Assembly (NCBI GenBank): GCA_030153045.1 | Contig: JASLID010000091.1 | Span: 1-64,000 of the forward strand | Reading direction: 5' to 3' | Length of the DNA stretch: 64,000 nt | Source: Flavobacterium sp. | Lineage (GTDB): Bacteria; Bacteroidota; Bacteroidia; Flavobacteriales; Flavobacteriaceae | In this document: positions 7,759-15,948 of the stretch, piece by piece | How positions within the stretch are numbered: the first letter of the stretch is position 1 | How the letters are laid out: each line of letters starts with the position of its first letter | Program-made: the position numbers and the translations under genes | The notes under the pieces: model-generated | What the model was told of the DNA's origin: nothing | The model's database searches: none | The model's input: the letters and a program-made list of their open reading frames with translations, nothing else

Positions 7759-9504
7759 TTAGCGTCCAATAACAATCCAATTGGTACCATCACTTTGCAC
7801 TGAATAGCGCTGATTGGTAGTAATGGTGGTAATTGTGGCATTGGTTACATCGTCATAGATGGTTCCGCCAGAGGTAGACCATGTTTTGGAAGTGATTCCG
7901 TTGCTTCCTATGATAATGTATATCTTCCCAGTATTTCCAACAGCATTGGGTAATCTGATTTCGCTTATTGGATTTAGAATCCGAATGGTATGTTGACTTT
8001 GTGTCACAAAATAAACACCTGTTGAAGCTCCGGTAGTGCTGTAGGGTTTGGTTGACGCATCTGTCCAATTTACATTTCCGGCACCATCGGTTTGGAGTGT
8101 GTTTCCAGAACCACCGTCGTTTTGAGGTAGGCTGTATGGAGAACCGACGCTTCCAAGGGTCAGTCGGCCGTAAATGTTTACACTCCCCGAAAAATATCCG
8201 GCAAAACTTCCTGATTTTAAAACTTCACTGTAAATGCCATAATGTTGTCCGCCGGCAGTCTGACTAATATTGGCAAAAACTCCATATTTAGTTCCACCTC
8301 CGGAAGCAGTACTATTAATATTAATGCGATATCCGGTTACCTGATTGCTAAAAGTGTCGCTAACATTAGTATTCACACCATATATTGTACCATTGGTATT
8401 GGAAATCTCGTTTAGCATGCCCGTTGTTCCTATAGAATTTGTTCCGTTTAAGGTATTAAAAACCGCGACAGAATTCATGTTGGCATTGATGTTGTTTCTT
8501 ATTCCGTAAGCATCGCTGGTTTGGGTGATGATTTCGTTATGCAGGCCTGTTGTCTGTGCGCTGGAACTATTAAAATAATTGAATTGGCCGTAACGATTTC
8601 CATTTCCGGTACTGGAAAACAGGTTGTAATTTCCGTAATGGTTGTTGTTATTGTTTGTGGCGATATTGAGGTAGCTGCCGTAAAGATCTCCAGTATTGTT
8701 TTGAGAGATAGTTGTATGATTTCCATAGATGACACCTGTGCCTGTTTTTCGAAGGTCGTTTAAAGTTCCGTAGCTGATACTGCTTCCACCAGATTCGAGT
8801 ATGTTATATGTTCCATGTATGGGATTTGTACCTGTTGTTGTAATTTGGTTATAAACTCCAAAATTTTGGCCTCCACCCTGTATTTGGTTTCGTAATCCAA
8901 ATCGGTAAGAGGAACCTGCATTGGTCATTTGATTGTATGTTCCATATTGTTCCCCTGAACTATTCGTTGAAAAATTATTAAATGTTCCATAGTTAATTCC
9001 GGGACCGAATATCTCGTTGTAATAAGCGTAGGTTGGATTAGAAGGAGTGGTTGTATTGCTGACATAGCTGTAAGCGCCTATCATTTTATCGGAACCCAAA
9101 TCTAATCGTGCATTTCCGGAGCTTCCTAACCCGATAGCTACATTTTCGTTGGTTCCATCAGTAGGTCTAATATAGGTGCCAAAATCTGTCCATTCCATAG
9201 AAGAATTATTGGTATCAAATAAAGAAACCCAATCATTTAAAAAGCTTTCCCAGTAATAAAATCCAGGTGATTTTCCGGCTACTACATTGGTTAAAAAGAC
9301 TAGCATTCCTCTTTGTGCACTGGTTGGATTTGGTGTTGGGAATACACTCATTTTAGGGATTAAAATACCATCGGTGTTTAAAGGAACTGCTGAATTTGAT
9401 GTGCGAATATCGAACAATGCGTTTGGAGTTGTAGTTCCAATACCCACTTGGCTGTTGCTTAAAAAAGAAGAAAAGATGCAAACAATAAAAATAATGTTTT
9501 TCAT
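7759..9504 (-). CDS. Secreted repeat protein, about 19 copies of a 15-residue YGxYN repeat
   Basis: 581 residues from the ATG at 9504, which starts directly with a signal peptide (MKNIIFIVCIFSSFLSNS). An ATG 27 bp upstream would add nine polar residues. The N-terminal module begins QVGIGTTTPNALFDI and resembles that of the collar-like protein at 38483. Residues of about 150-440 are a run of roughly 15-residue repeats with the core [YFHT]G-x-[YFL]-N (YGTFN, YGTYN, FGLRN, FGVYN, HGTYN, YGTLN and so on; about 19 in all). This regular spacing suggests a beta-solenoid. The C-terminal third (GRLTLGSVGSPYSLPQ, then VIGR at the end) resembles tail-fibre-like ends and has no T9SS type A or B domain that I recognise. 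Confidence 0.75.
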   Translation of the reverse strand: MKNIIFIVCIFSSFLSNSQVGIGTTTPNALFDIRTSNSAVPLNTDGILIPKMSVFPTPNPTSAQRGMLVFLTNVVAGKSPGFYYWESFLNDWVSLFDTNNSSMEWTDFGTYIRPTDGTNENVAIGLGSSGNARLDLGSDKMIGAYSYVSNTTTPSNPTYAYYNEIFGPGINYGTFNNFSTNSSGEQYGTYNQMTNAGSSYRFGLRNQIQGGGQNFGVYNQITTTGTNPIHGTYNILESGGSSISYGTLNDLRKTGTGVIYGNHTTISQNNTGDLYGSYLNIATNNNNNHYGNYNLFSSTGNGNRYGQFNYFNSSSAQTTGLHNEIITQTSDAYGIRNNINANMNSVAVFNTLNGTNSIGTTGMLNEISNTNGTIYGVNTNVSDTFSNQVTGYRININSTASGGGTKYGVFANISQTAGGQHYGIYSEVLKSGSFAGYFSGSVNIYGRLTLGSVGSPYSLPQNDGGSGNTLQTDGAGNVNWTDASTKPYSTTGASTGVYFVTQSQHTIRILNPISEIRLPNAVGNTGKIYIIIGSNGITSKTWSTSGGTIYDDVTNATITTITTNQRYSVQSDGTNWIVIGR

Positions 9505-9573
9505 AATGGATGAATTAAAATCCTTATGCACAAAGTTAAAGGAAATTTTAACATTCTTCTTACAAATTCTATT

Positions 9574-10212
9574 TTAGCTTTTTTTCGCAATAATTACAGC
9601 GTCTATTGTTTTGGTTCCGTCGGTAGTTGGATAATCCTGAAGTTTTAAATCGATAATAGTGAAGTTGTTTTCCTGAAGCGCCTGAGTCAGATAATCGGTT
9701 TGATGGTAAAAAATATAGGCTTTGTATTCACCGGAACTGGAGCTTTTAAAACCCGATTTGTTGTCTTCGGTTTCAATCATGGTGCTGATGTATAAAATAC
9801 CATTTGGATTTAACCGTTCGGAAGCATCACTTATTAACTGGATGGATTCTTCTTTGGATAAATAAGGCAGTGCAAAACCACACATGATGGCGTCGTATTT
9901 TTTGTTCATTTTGCTCATCTCCCTGCAATCCATCAATTGGAATTCGGCTTGAGGATTGTTGGTTTTGGCCAGTTCGAGCATGTTGGGTGCCAAATCAGTT
10001 CCTACTATTTTAAAGTCGGGTCTTTTCTTTAGCAAATATCTAGTGATGTTTCCCGGTCCGCAGGCTAGCTCTAACACGTTTGGATTTTCAATTGTGATGC
10101 TGTCGCAGAAGAGATCGAAAGTGGCGTCGTATAAATCGACATCCATAAAGCGGTCCTGATATTCTTTGGCCGATTTATTAAATACGTCAACTGCGATTTT
10201 GGTTGTATCCAT
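9574..10212 (-). CDS. Class I SAM-dependent methyltransferase
   Basis: 212 residues. Motif I is VLELACGPGNIT near 41-52. The acidic end of strand 2 is VGTDLAP near 66-72. The motif near YDAIMCGFALPYLS fits strand 4. This is the Methyltransf_11/25 type for small molecules; the substrate is unknown. It is 18 bp downstream of the DUF1801 gene on the same strand, so the two probably form one transcript, possibly fed by readthrough from the cassette array above them. Confidence 0.88.
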   Translation of the reverse strand: MDTTKIAVDVFNKSAKEYQDRFMDVDLYDATFDLFCDSITIENPNVLELACGPGNITRYLLKKRPDFKIVGTDLAPNMLELAKTNNPQAEFQLMDCREMSKMNKKYDAIMCGFALPYLSKEESIQLISDASERLNPNGILYISTMIETEDNKSGFKSSSSGEYKAYIFYHQTDYLTQALQENNFTIIDLKLQDYPTTDGTKTIDAVIIAKKS

Positions 10213-10229
10213 GCGTGTATTGAAAGTTT

Positions 10230-10667
10230 TTATTTGTTGATTTTTGAGATTATCTTTCCGATTGATTTATTGGGTTTGTCCATGTCGTTGATGGCAAATG
10301 CAATGGCAGATTGGATTAATTCTTTTACTTTTTCGTTTCTAAAATCGGCTGTTTTTTCTATTGGAATATGTCTGATTAGTTTTCCTGTTCCGGTTAAAAG
10401 CTGATGCGGATCAGAAATCAATGTTCCTTTGTTAAAGCCTAGATTTAAGTGATTAGTATAAATTGGAATCATGCAAAAGGCATCCGATAATTTTTCTGAA
10501 ATGGAAAATACAGAAGTTAACGCGTGAGTGTGGTATAGTAATTCGTTGCTATTCGGGTGTATTTCGAGAATGAACGCTCTTAGTTCTTTGAAAAGGTCGA
10601 TTAGCTTCTGTTCTTTAAATTCAAGAAGGTGAAGGAAATCGGGGTGTATGTTTGGGGTTGGGTTCAT
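10230..10667 (-). CDS. DUF1801 (YdhG-like) domain protein
   Basis: 145 residues, soluble. The pattern is that of the DUF1801/YdhG fold: an N-terminal helix pair, NSNELLYHTHALTSVFSISEK, the strand FCMIPIYTNHLNLGF, then GTGKLIRHIPI and a C-terminal helix. Function is unknown. Its ATG lies only a few bases beyond the half attC-like site that ends array 1, and that site carries a TATATTTA box pointing at it. Transcription may therefore start within the array's last site. Confidence 0.78.
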   Translation of the reverse strand: MNPTPNIHPDFLHLLEFKEQKLIDLFKELRAFILEIHPNSNELLYHTHALTSVFSISEKLSDAFCMIPIYTNHLNLGFNKGTLISDPHQLLTGTGKLIRHIPIEKTADFRNEKVKELIQSAIAFAINDMDKPNKSIGKIISKINK

Positions 10668-10669
10668 TT

Positions 10670-10740
10670 GTTAAATATACAAAAGAAGTTTTGGTTATGC
10701 TTTGAACTCCCATTTGTTTAAACCGCTTTTGTATGCTGTT
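10670..10740 (-). repeat. attC-like site A, truncated distal end of array 1
   Basis: Only the R''/L'' half is present: TTGTATGC, ACCGC and CCCATTTGTTTAAA, followed by the loop with AAATATACAAAAG. The other arm is missing and the DUF1801 start codon occupies its place. The TTGTATGC box pairs with GCATGCAA of site B with one mismatch or wobble, so site A belongs to the cassette at 10743-11366. Confidence 0.6.
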
Positions 10741-10742
10741 TT

Positions 10743-11366
10743 TCACAATTTGTTTAAGTCTGAAACTTTCAACCATGCCTTAGTAGTTTTTTTTCCAAAA
10801 TAACTGCAAAAAGCCCATTCATCTTCCAATTTTTCAATAAAGATTATATTTCCTTTAATTAAGTATGATTTGAGTTTTTTATCGTTTGATTTCTCTTTGT
10901 AAAAATATGACTTATTAGTATTTACATATCTAATTTGAATCCAATTGAAGTTTTTATTAAGTTCAAATTTTTCGGGTTTATCTGCAAAATGTTGAACATT
11001 CCAGCAGCCTCCATGCTCTTCAGGTAATTTAATATTGACAGTTTCATTATTTATGGCTTCTAAATAACCTTCGATTGTGTCTTCATTTTTATCTTCTGGA
11101 TAATAAGTTTTAATTATAGTTTTTTGTCCAGTAATATTTCCCTCAATATAGAAAATACATGAAAATCTTGAAGTTTTTGTTTCCTCGTCCCAACCTGTAT
11201 AGCTTTCGAAGTAACCCGTAATCTTCTTCGAATTACTATCATAAGCTAATCTCAAACCATTGTCATATTCCCCAGATTTAATAATTTGTTGACCAAGTGC
11301 AATGGTTGAAAAGAACAATAAATTAAAAACTATAATTATTTTTTTAATTCTAAGAGTTTGGTTCAT
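10743..11366 (-). CDS. Secreted hypothetical protein, cassette 7 (last)
   Basis: 207 residues. The signal peptide is IIIVFNLLFFSTIALGQ, with cleavage near residue 26. The mature part is strand-rich (SGEYDNGLRLAYDSNSKKIT, GYFESYTGWDE) with an SH3-like end (IIFIEKLEDEWAFCSYFGKK and KAWLKVSDL). I do not recognise the family. The ATG is 16 bp beyond the R' box of site B, as in a typical integron cassette, and the stop is just before the R'' box of site A. Probably periplasmic or surface-exposed. Confidence 0.75.
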   Translation of the reverse strand: MNQTLRIKKIIIVFNLLFFSTIALGQQIIKSGEYDNGLRLAYDSNSKKITGYFESYTGWDEETKTSRFSCIFYIEGNITGQKTIIKTYYPEDKNEDTIEGYLEAINNETVNIKLPEEHGGCWNVQHFADKPEKFELNKNFNWIQIRYVNTNKSYFYKEKSNDKKLKSYLIKGNIIFIEKLEDEWAFCSYFGKKTTKAWLKVSDLNKL

Positions 11367-11381
11367 CTTTTTTTCAAAATT

Positions 11382-11520
11382 GCATGCAACGTCCCACCAG
11401 ATTTGAGCGGGTGGGGATTTTTTGTACCTTTAGTTTGTTTATTACTAAAGCCAAATATACAAAAAAGAGTTTCAGTTTTTCCCTAAAACCCCACTTGCTC
11501 AAAACCGCTGTTAGCAGCCG
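11382..11520 (-). repeat. attC-like site B
   Basis: The left arm on the plus strand is GCATGCAACGTCCC with TTTGAGCGGGTGGGG. The right arm is CCCCACTTGCTCAAA with ACCGCTGTTAGCAGCC. The arms pair. The loop holds the small hairpin CTTTAGT/ACTAAAG (11428-11450) and CAAATATA (11452-11459), which reads TATATTTG in the gene direction. Confidence 0.78.
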
Positions 11521-11539
11521 TTTTTTTTTAATTCAGTTG

Positions 11540-11956
11540 TTAGTTTATAATTATCTTATATTTCTTTGATGATATATTTCCACACATATCATCAGTTCCG
11601 TCAGAATTATATATATATGGTCGAACAGTTATTTTTACAGTAAATGCATATGTACCTTTAGTATTAGGGATACCGCTAAAATTTATTGTACTATTATTCA
11701 AAATATTATAATTTATATTAGGAGGAAGATTTCCCTCGACTGAAATTTCAGAGATTAAATAATCATTGGTATTAGCGTTAATCATTTCAAAAGTCAAAGT
11801 GTCATTATAATGTTGAAAAATCGCACCAACATCTAATTCTTTAGAAATTAGATTAGGTTTTATTCCAGCAATACAATCTGAAGCAGTTTCGCAATTAATA
11901 AATGAGATTAGCAAAAAGAATAAAATAATAATTTTAACGGTTTTATTTTTTTTCAT
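11540..11956 (-). CDS. Hypothetical lipoprotein with Ig-like (cadherin-like) domain, cassette 6
   Basis: 138 residues from the ATG at 11956. The signal peptide (TVKIIILFFLLISFINC) ends in a lipobox, so the product is a lipoprotein. The body resembles a putative Ig domain of the He_PIG type: LTFEMINANTNDYLIS, GNLPPNINYNILNNSTINFSG, then GIPNTKGTYAFTVKI, with a DMCGN cysteine near the end. An ATG 42 bp upstream (11998) lies inside the R'-like box of site C and would add residues before the signal peptide, so I reject it. Function unknown. Confidence 0.75.
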   Translation of the reverse strand: MKKNKTVKIIILFFLLISFINCETASDCIAGIKPNLISKELDVGAIFQHYNDTLTFEMINANTNDYLISEISVEGNLPPNINYNILNNSTINFSGIPNTKGTYAFTVKITVRPYIYNSDGTDDMCGNISSKKYKIIIN

Positions 11957-11989
11957 TAGAATTTGTACATATTTCGTGGACCCAAAAAA

Positions 11990-12015
11990 AGGCTGCAAAC
12001 TGCTGTTAACGGCTG
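11990..12015 (-). repeat. Collapsed attC-like site C
   Basis: GGCTGCAAAC and TGCTGTTAACGGCT are directly joined. The outer boxes match the neighbouring cassettes: GGCTGCAA against TTAGCAGCC of site B with one mismatch, and TTAACGGC against GCCGTTAA of site D perfectly. Only about 6 bp lie between the boxes; the roughly 110-bp arms and loop are missing. Confidence 0.7.
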
Positions 12016-12752
12016 TTTGGTTGATTTAATTGCTTAGATAAATCTAAGTTCAATGAATATTGCTCTTCTATTGGTACTTCTTTTCTTGAATTTTTCTCTA
12101 TTTCTTTACCTTTTTTAGTCCATAGGAACGGAACGAAATTATATACTTTGTCATAGCTTAGATTTTTCACATCATTTTTCCAGTTTTTCCATCGTAATCC
12201 TTTGTAAAAACTATCTAAATCATTATTAAAACAAAACAAAATGAATTCTGTATATGTAAGATCTAAAGGTTCATATTCTAAACTGTCGGGAGCGAAATAA
12301 TAAATTTTTCCCAAGTCTTCTCCCAAAATACCGCCGTTTAAAATATAAAAACCACCAATTGCATCGTCTGCAATTAGAAGAAATGGAGTTGGTTCTCCAT
12401 ATTCTTCGAATGATTTTCCTTTATTCCAAGTTGAAATTGAACGATTAAGTTTTGAATTTCCAGAAGCTAATATTCTAATCCAACCATTGTCAATAATTAT
12501 TCCTCCTGTATTATAAATTATTCCTCCCATTGGAGAACGTGTTGTAACTTGAGTATTGTATAATGCATTTTTATCTGAAGTAGAATCTAATTTTAGAATT
12601 TCGACTTTGTTTTTAGCAGACTTAACCCAATTTTCAACAATTGGCCAGCCTGAATCCGTTGTATTTATTAATTCAGACAAAGGTTTCATTTTCTGTTGTC
12701 CCATTAAGTTTTGAGCGATAAAAATTAAAATTAGTATAGATATTTTTTTCAT
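12006..12752 (-). CDS. DUF2625 family secreted protein, cassette 5
   Basis: 248 residues. The signal peptide is MKKISILILIFIAQNLMGQ. The rest matches DUF2625 as I know it: PLSELINTTDSGWPIVENWV at the start, then TRSPMGGIIYNTGGIIIDNG, FLLIADDAIGGFYILNGG, GKIYYFAPDSLEYEPLDLTY and FYKGLRW. The family is of unknown function and resembles the SMI1/KNR4-like (SUKH) fold, often seen in cassettes and immunity loci; the secretion signal is less usual. The stop codon TAA lies inside the R'' box (CCGTTAAC) of its own site. Confidence 0.82.
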   Translation of the reverse strand: MKKISILILIFIAQNLMGQQKMKPLSELINTTDSGWPIVENWVKSAKNKVEILKLDSTSDKNALYNTQVTTRSPMGGIIYNTGGIIIDNGWIRILASGNSKLNRSISTWNKGKSFEEYGEPTPFLLIADDAIGGFYILNGGILGEDLGKIYYFAPDSLEYEPLDLTYTEFILFCFNNDLDSFYKGLRWKNWKNDVKNLSYDKVYNFVPFLWTKKGKEIEKNSRKEVPIEEQYSLNLDLSKQLNQPNSR

Positions 12753-12782
12753 TAGTCCAATTTCGCAAAGTTTGGTTCAAAT

Positions 12783-12918
12783 TGCCGTTAACGTCCCGTG
12801 GCTTTATGCGGGTGGGGACTTTTGTTTCTTTAGTTTGTTTATTACTAAAGCCAAATATACAAAAAGAAGTTTCAGTTTTGTCCTAAAACCCCACTTGCAT
12901 AAACCCCTGTTAGTGGCA
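12783..12918 (-). repeat. attC-like site D
   Basis: Left box GCCGTTAACG, then the arms GGCTTTATGCGGGTGGGGA and CCCCACTTGCATAAA, then the right box CCTGTTAGTGGCA. The loop is nearly identical to that of site B, with CTTTAGT/ACTAAAG and CAAATATA (12852-12859). Confidence 0.8.
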
Positions 12919-12922
12919 GTTT

Positions 12923-13414
12923 TTATTCATAACACAATTCACTGTTTTCTTCATTTAGATATTTTCTAAATTTTTTAAGTACTTCAGAATATTGAGTTTT
13001 ATCGAAGATTATTTCACTGGAATCCTTAAACCATAGCACATTTTTTCCAATTGATTCAGGCATATTATCACCATTGCCAATATCTAAGCCAAACCTTTTC
13101 CAGTATACATAATTATTATCCGTTACTGTTTCCGCAATGATTACATCGCAAAGTAAATCTAAATCCTCTCCGCACATTAGAATCGGTAAAAATGTAGTTT
13201 GATCTATTTCTGGTAAAGTTCTTTTCCATACAGTTTCTCTTTCAGAAGGATTGCTTAGCCAATTTAAGAACGTACTTACTAGACCTTTTTTTATTTCAAT
13301 ATTTGAATTTTTAAGAATAGTTTCTTCCAAAGAAATGCCATCTATTAAAACATCATAATAGTTATAATTTGTAAATGGATTTACTAAAATACTTGTTTCG
13401 ATTCTGTTTGTCAT
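12923..13414 (-). CDS. Hypothetical cytoplasmic protein, cassette 4
   Basis: 163 residues, with no signal peptide or membrane segment. It is acidic, with the patterns ETSILVNPFTNYNYYDVLIDG, then GLVSTFLNWLSNPSERETVW, LPILMCGEDLDLLCDVIIAE and VYWKRFGLDIG, and an acidic helix at the C-terminus. Its size and composition resemble small immunity-like proteins, but I cannot name a family. The cassette ends pair perfectly over 9 bp (TTAGTGGCA with TGCCACTAA). Confidence 0.72.
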   Translation of the reverse strand: MTNRIETSILVNPFTNYNYYDVLIDGISLEETILKNSNIEIKKGLVSTFLNWLSNPSERETVWKRTLPEIDQTTFLPILMCGEDLDLLCDVIIAETVTDNNYVYWKRFGLDIGNGDNMPESIGKNVLWFKDSSEIIFDKTQYSEVLKKFRKYLNEENSELCYE

Positions 13415-13419
13415 AAAAT

Positions 13420-13558
13420 TGCCACTAACGTCCCTCCAGCTTTATGAAGTTGGAGAAATTTGTTCACGAACCATTCCATTAGGACTGCATCAAATATATA
13501 AAAATACCTTTAAATTTAGCTCCAAAACCCCAATTTCATAAAACCGCTGTTATGTGCC
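13420..13558 (-). repeat. attC-like site E
   Basis: Left box TGCCACTAACG, arms CTTTATGAAGTTGGAG and CCAATTTCATAAA, right box CGCTGTTATGTGCC. The loop belongs to a second type shared with site G (CGAACCATTCC and AAATACCTTTAAATTTAGC) and carries CAAATATA at 13491-13498. Confidence 0.78.
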
Positions 13559-13563
13559 GTTTT

Positions 13564-14412
13564 TTATTTTAGCTTTTCTATAACTTTTTCTTTAAACGAT
13601 TTAGATAAAATTTTTTCGTCATCGTTCCATTTTGTTAGAGTTTTTTCATTTTTAGGACATTTATGATGAAAACCTAAAACTTTTATTTTCGATTTCTTGT
13701 TATCACCGCTTATTACAAGTTTTGCATCATATCCTTCAAAACAGAAATCTTCATAGATAAATAAATTCATTGTGTCTTTTACAAACTTGTCTATAGGTGA
13801 TTTTTTTGAATCTATTGTGTCCCAATTATATTTGTGAATTTTGTATTTTCTTGTTGAATCTAAAATATAATTTTCCTTTTCTTCCTCGTATTGATTCTCA
13901 ATGGTTTTTAAGTAATAAATCTTTGTTTTTAATGTATCAATAGGGTAATTAAACGTATAAGTTTTGTTTTGATCAAGTTCTGTATCGTAACTAGTTGCCA
14001 TAAAAGAGAATGACGCTAAAATAATCACAAATATTGGTTTAATATTGATGGTTTTCTTATCGCTTTTTCCACTATATAAATATGAAAATGGCAAGATTAT
14101 TAATGCTAAGAAATCAGTCAAATCTACAACCCTATTCAGATTTTCTGTAAAATATTGATTTATGATATTGATTAAAGATTCGCTGTAAACTGTTTTCCAA
14201 TAGATGAATATAATTGCGGTTGCAAAATATATTCTGTTCTTTAATTTCGGGAATAAAATTGTCCAAAATAAAGGAAAAATAAATAATCCTGCAAAGTCAG
14301 ACAATTTTCCAGTTAGCCAATTTCCGTGATGATTTTTCAAATAAAAGTCATTTATGAGCAAAATGCATAGCCCTAAAATAAATCCTATTGATGTAAATTC
14401 TCTTTGTTTCAT
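13564..14412 (-). CDS. Hypothetical membrane protein, cassette 3
   Basis: 282 residues. The N-terminal half is membrane-embedded: hydrophobic segments near 8-22, 42-55, 60-75, 95-113 and 125-140, with GNWLTGKLSDFAGLFIFPLF between the first two. The C-terminal half is soluble and charged, with KTYTFNYPIDTLKTKIYYLK and a CFEGYDAKLVISGDNKKSK strand pair. I do not recognise the family. The cassette ends pair perfectly (TTATGTGCC with GGCACATAA). Confidence 0.72.
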   Translation of the reverse strand: MKQREFTSIGFILGLCILLINDFYLKNHHGNWLTGKLSDFAGLFIFPLFWTILFPKLKNRIYFATAIIFIYWKTVYSESLINIINQYFTENLNRVVDLTDFLALIILPFSYLYSGKSDKKTINIKPIFVIILASFSFMATSYDTELDQNKTYTFNYPIDTLKTKIYYLKTIENQYEEEKENYILDSTRKYKIHKYNWDTIDSKKSPIDKFVKDTMNLFIYEDFCFEGYDAKLVISGDNKKSKIKVLGFHHKCPKNEKTLTKWNDDEKILSKSFKEKVIEKLK

Positions 14413-14447
14413 TTATTTAGTTCGGAAATAGGTGTGTGTTTTAAAAT

Positions 14448-14588
14448 GGCACATAACGTCCCGTGGCTTTGAGCAGGTGGGGGAGTTTATTAGCCAAATG
14501 TATAGATTAAAGACTTAAGCCAAATATACAAAAAGCTCGTCCCATTAAACACCCAAACCCCAATTTCTTAAAACCGCTGTTGTACGAC
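14448..14588 (-). repeat. attC-like site F
   Basis: Left box GGCACATAACG, arms GGCTTTGAGCAGGTGGGG and CCCCAATTTCTTAAA, right box CGCTGTTGTACGAC. The loop is of a third type (TTAGCCAAATGTATAGATTAAAGA, also in site K, here given in part as AGCCAAATGTATAG) and has CAAATATA at 14521-14528. Confidence 0.78.
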
Positions 14589-14593
14589 GTTTT

Positions 14594-15247
14594 TTATTTT
14601 CCACCCAACCAAACTTTACCCTTTTTAAAAATATAGCATTCTCGATTTTCACCTAACCATTCAAACTTTTTTACTCTATGTTCTTTCTTCATGATGTTTT
14701 TAAATCGACGCCTAGATTCAAAATAGTCACTTTCAGAAATATACATTTCTTTGTCTCCAACTTCATCATCATAAAAAATATCTTCATCCAAAAATGGCTT
14801 CCAATCAACAGATTTTATTTTTGATTGCATTTCTTTACCATATCGATCACTTTTTAATACTATATTTTTATCGGATGGCGTAAAAGTATTTTTATAATAA
14901 TCTATATCGTCTCCGATTGCGCAAACAACTTGAGACATCGAAAATCTAGGTTCAAATAACCAAATTTTTAAATAGTATGGTTTACCTGTTTTTTTTAGCA
15001 ATTCTTCCCAATGAGAGTATATTTCTATTAGTGAAGATAAAATAAGTTTTTTTGTTTTTCCTTTTGGTTCAGGAATAACACTGTTTGTTATTGAAATATC
15101 GCAAAAAGGACTTACATAAATTTTAGTGTAGTCTCTATGACTTTCATTTTCTAGATAAGGACTTAAATTATACGACAAGCTATTAAATTTCCATTTTTCA
15201 ATTTGTCTGTGAATTCTTTTCTGTCCACGTATTTTCTTTATTCTCAT
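14594..15247 (-). CDS. Hypothetical cytoplasmic protein, cassette 2
   Basis: 217 residues, basic N-terminus (MRIKKIRGQKRIHRQIEKW), no signal peptide. Recognisable stretches are YTKIYVSPFCDISI, then YYLKIWLFEPRFSMSQVVCA, IGDDIDYYKN, and the tryptophan-containing C-terminus RECYIFKKGKVWLGGK. I cannot assign a family. The cassette is bounded by a perfect 9-bp pair (TTGTACGAC with GTCGTACAA). Confidence 0.72.
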   Translation of the reverse strand: MRIKKIRGQKRIHRQIEKWKFNSLSYNLSPYLENESHRDYTKIYVSPFCDISITNSVIPEPKGKTKKLILSSLIEIYSHWEELLKKTGKPYYLKIWLFEPRFSMSQVVCAIGDDIDYYKNTFTPSDKNIVLKSDRYGKEMQSKIKSVDWKPFLDEDIFYDDEVGDKEMYISESDYFESRRRFKNIMKKEHRVKKFEWLGENRECYIFKKGKVWLGGK

Positions 15248-15261
15248 CGTTTTTTAAAAAT

Positions 15262-15401
15262 GTCGTACAACGTCCCGCCGGCTTTAAGAAGTTGGGGAGA
15301 TTTATTCCCGAACCATTCCGTTAAGACTGAGGTCAAATATATAAAAATACCTTTAAATTTAGCCTTAAACCCCCAATTTCATGAAACCGCTGTTAGCGGC
15401 T
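15262..15401 (-). repeat. attC-like site G
   Basis: Left box GTCGTACAACG, arms GGCTTTAAGAAGTTGGGG and CCCCAATTTCATGAAA, right box CGCTGTTAGCGGCT. The loop closely matches site E and contains CAAATATA at 15334-15341. The stop codon of the next cassette's gene (15393-15395) lies inside the right box. Confidence 0.8.
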
Positions 15402-15923
15402 GTTTTTATTTTCTAATCTATATTTTTCTCTCAAATCAATACCGTCTTCCATATATTCTACATTAGGGTTTTCTATAACGAATTCGCGTTGAGCGATTTT
15501 AAAAATAGAATCAATAAAATTTTCTCCATATTTTCTGTTTATTTCTTTGTACATCTCTTCTTGATAGCAAAAAGGTTCAAAACCACCCATTCCTAAACAT
15601 CCTCCAAGATGTTCTTTAGTTTGAATGCCATATTTGCTCAAAATTTTAGTCATTTTTGGAAATTCGTACGGATGGAATCCAAAATAGATTAGTTTTCCGT
15701 TTTTAATATCTTTAATAGCTTTTTCTTTCTGATTAATGCAAAAAGTGTCAATTACAGTAACTTTTAATTTACGATTTTTAAACCACAGTTTTGAGTATTC
15801 TTCAATATTATAGACTATTAAATTTCCGTTTTTGTCATATTTTGGAAATTTTTCTGTGTCAGTTTTTTTTGTACAAGAGAGTTGAGTAAAAAAGAAAATA
15901 AAAAGTAAAAGTATTTTATTCAT
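15393..15923 (-). CDS. Hypothetical lipoprotein, cassette 1 (first)
   Basis: 176 residues. The signal peptide ILLLFIFFFTQLSC has a lipobox. The body includes IYFGFHPYEFPKMTKILSK, GGCLGMGGFEPFCYQEEMYK and INRKYGENFIDSIFK. The cysteine-bearing centre and the KYGENF helix recall a small Bacteroidota family of unknown function, but I would not name it. It is the first cassette, 34 bp after the array head. Its TAA stop lies in the R'' box of site G. Confidence 0.72.
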   Translation of the reverse strand: MNKILLLFIFFFTQLSCTKKTDTEKFPKYDKNGNLIVYNIEEYSKLWFKNRKLKVTVIDTFCINQKEKAIKDIKNGKLIYFGFHPYEFPKMTKILSKYGIQTKEHLGGCLGMGGFEPFCYQEEMYKEINRKYGENFIDSIFKIAQREFVIENPNVEYMEDGIDLREKYRLENKNSR

Positions 15924-15948
15924 AGTGTTTCTTTCTTTTTGGTAAAAT

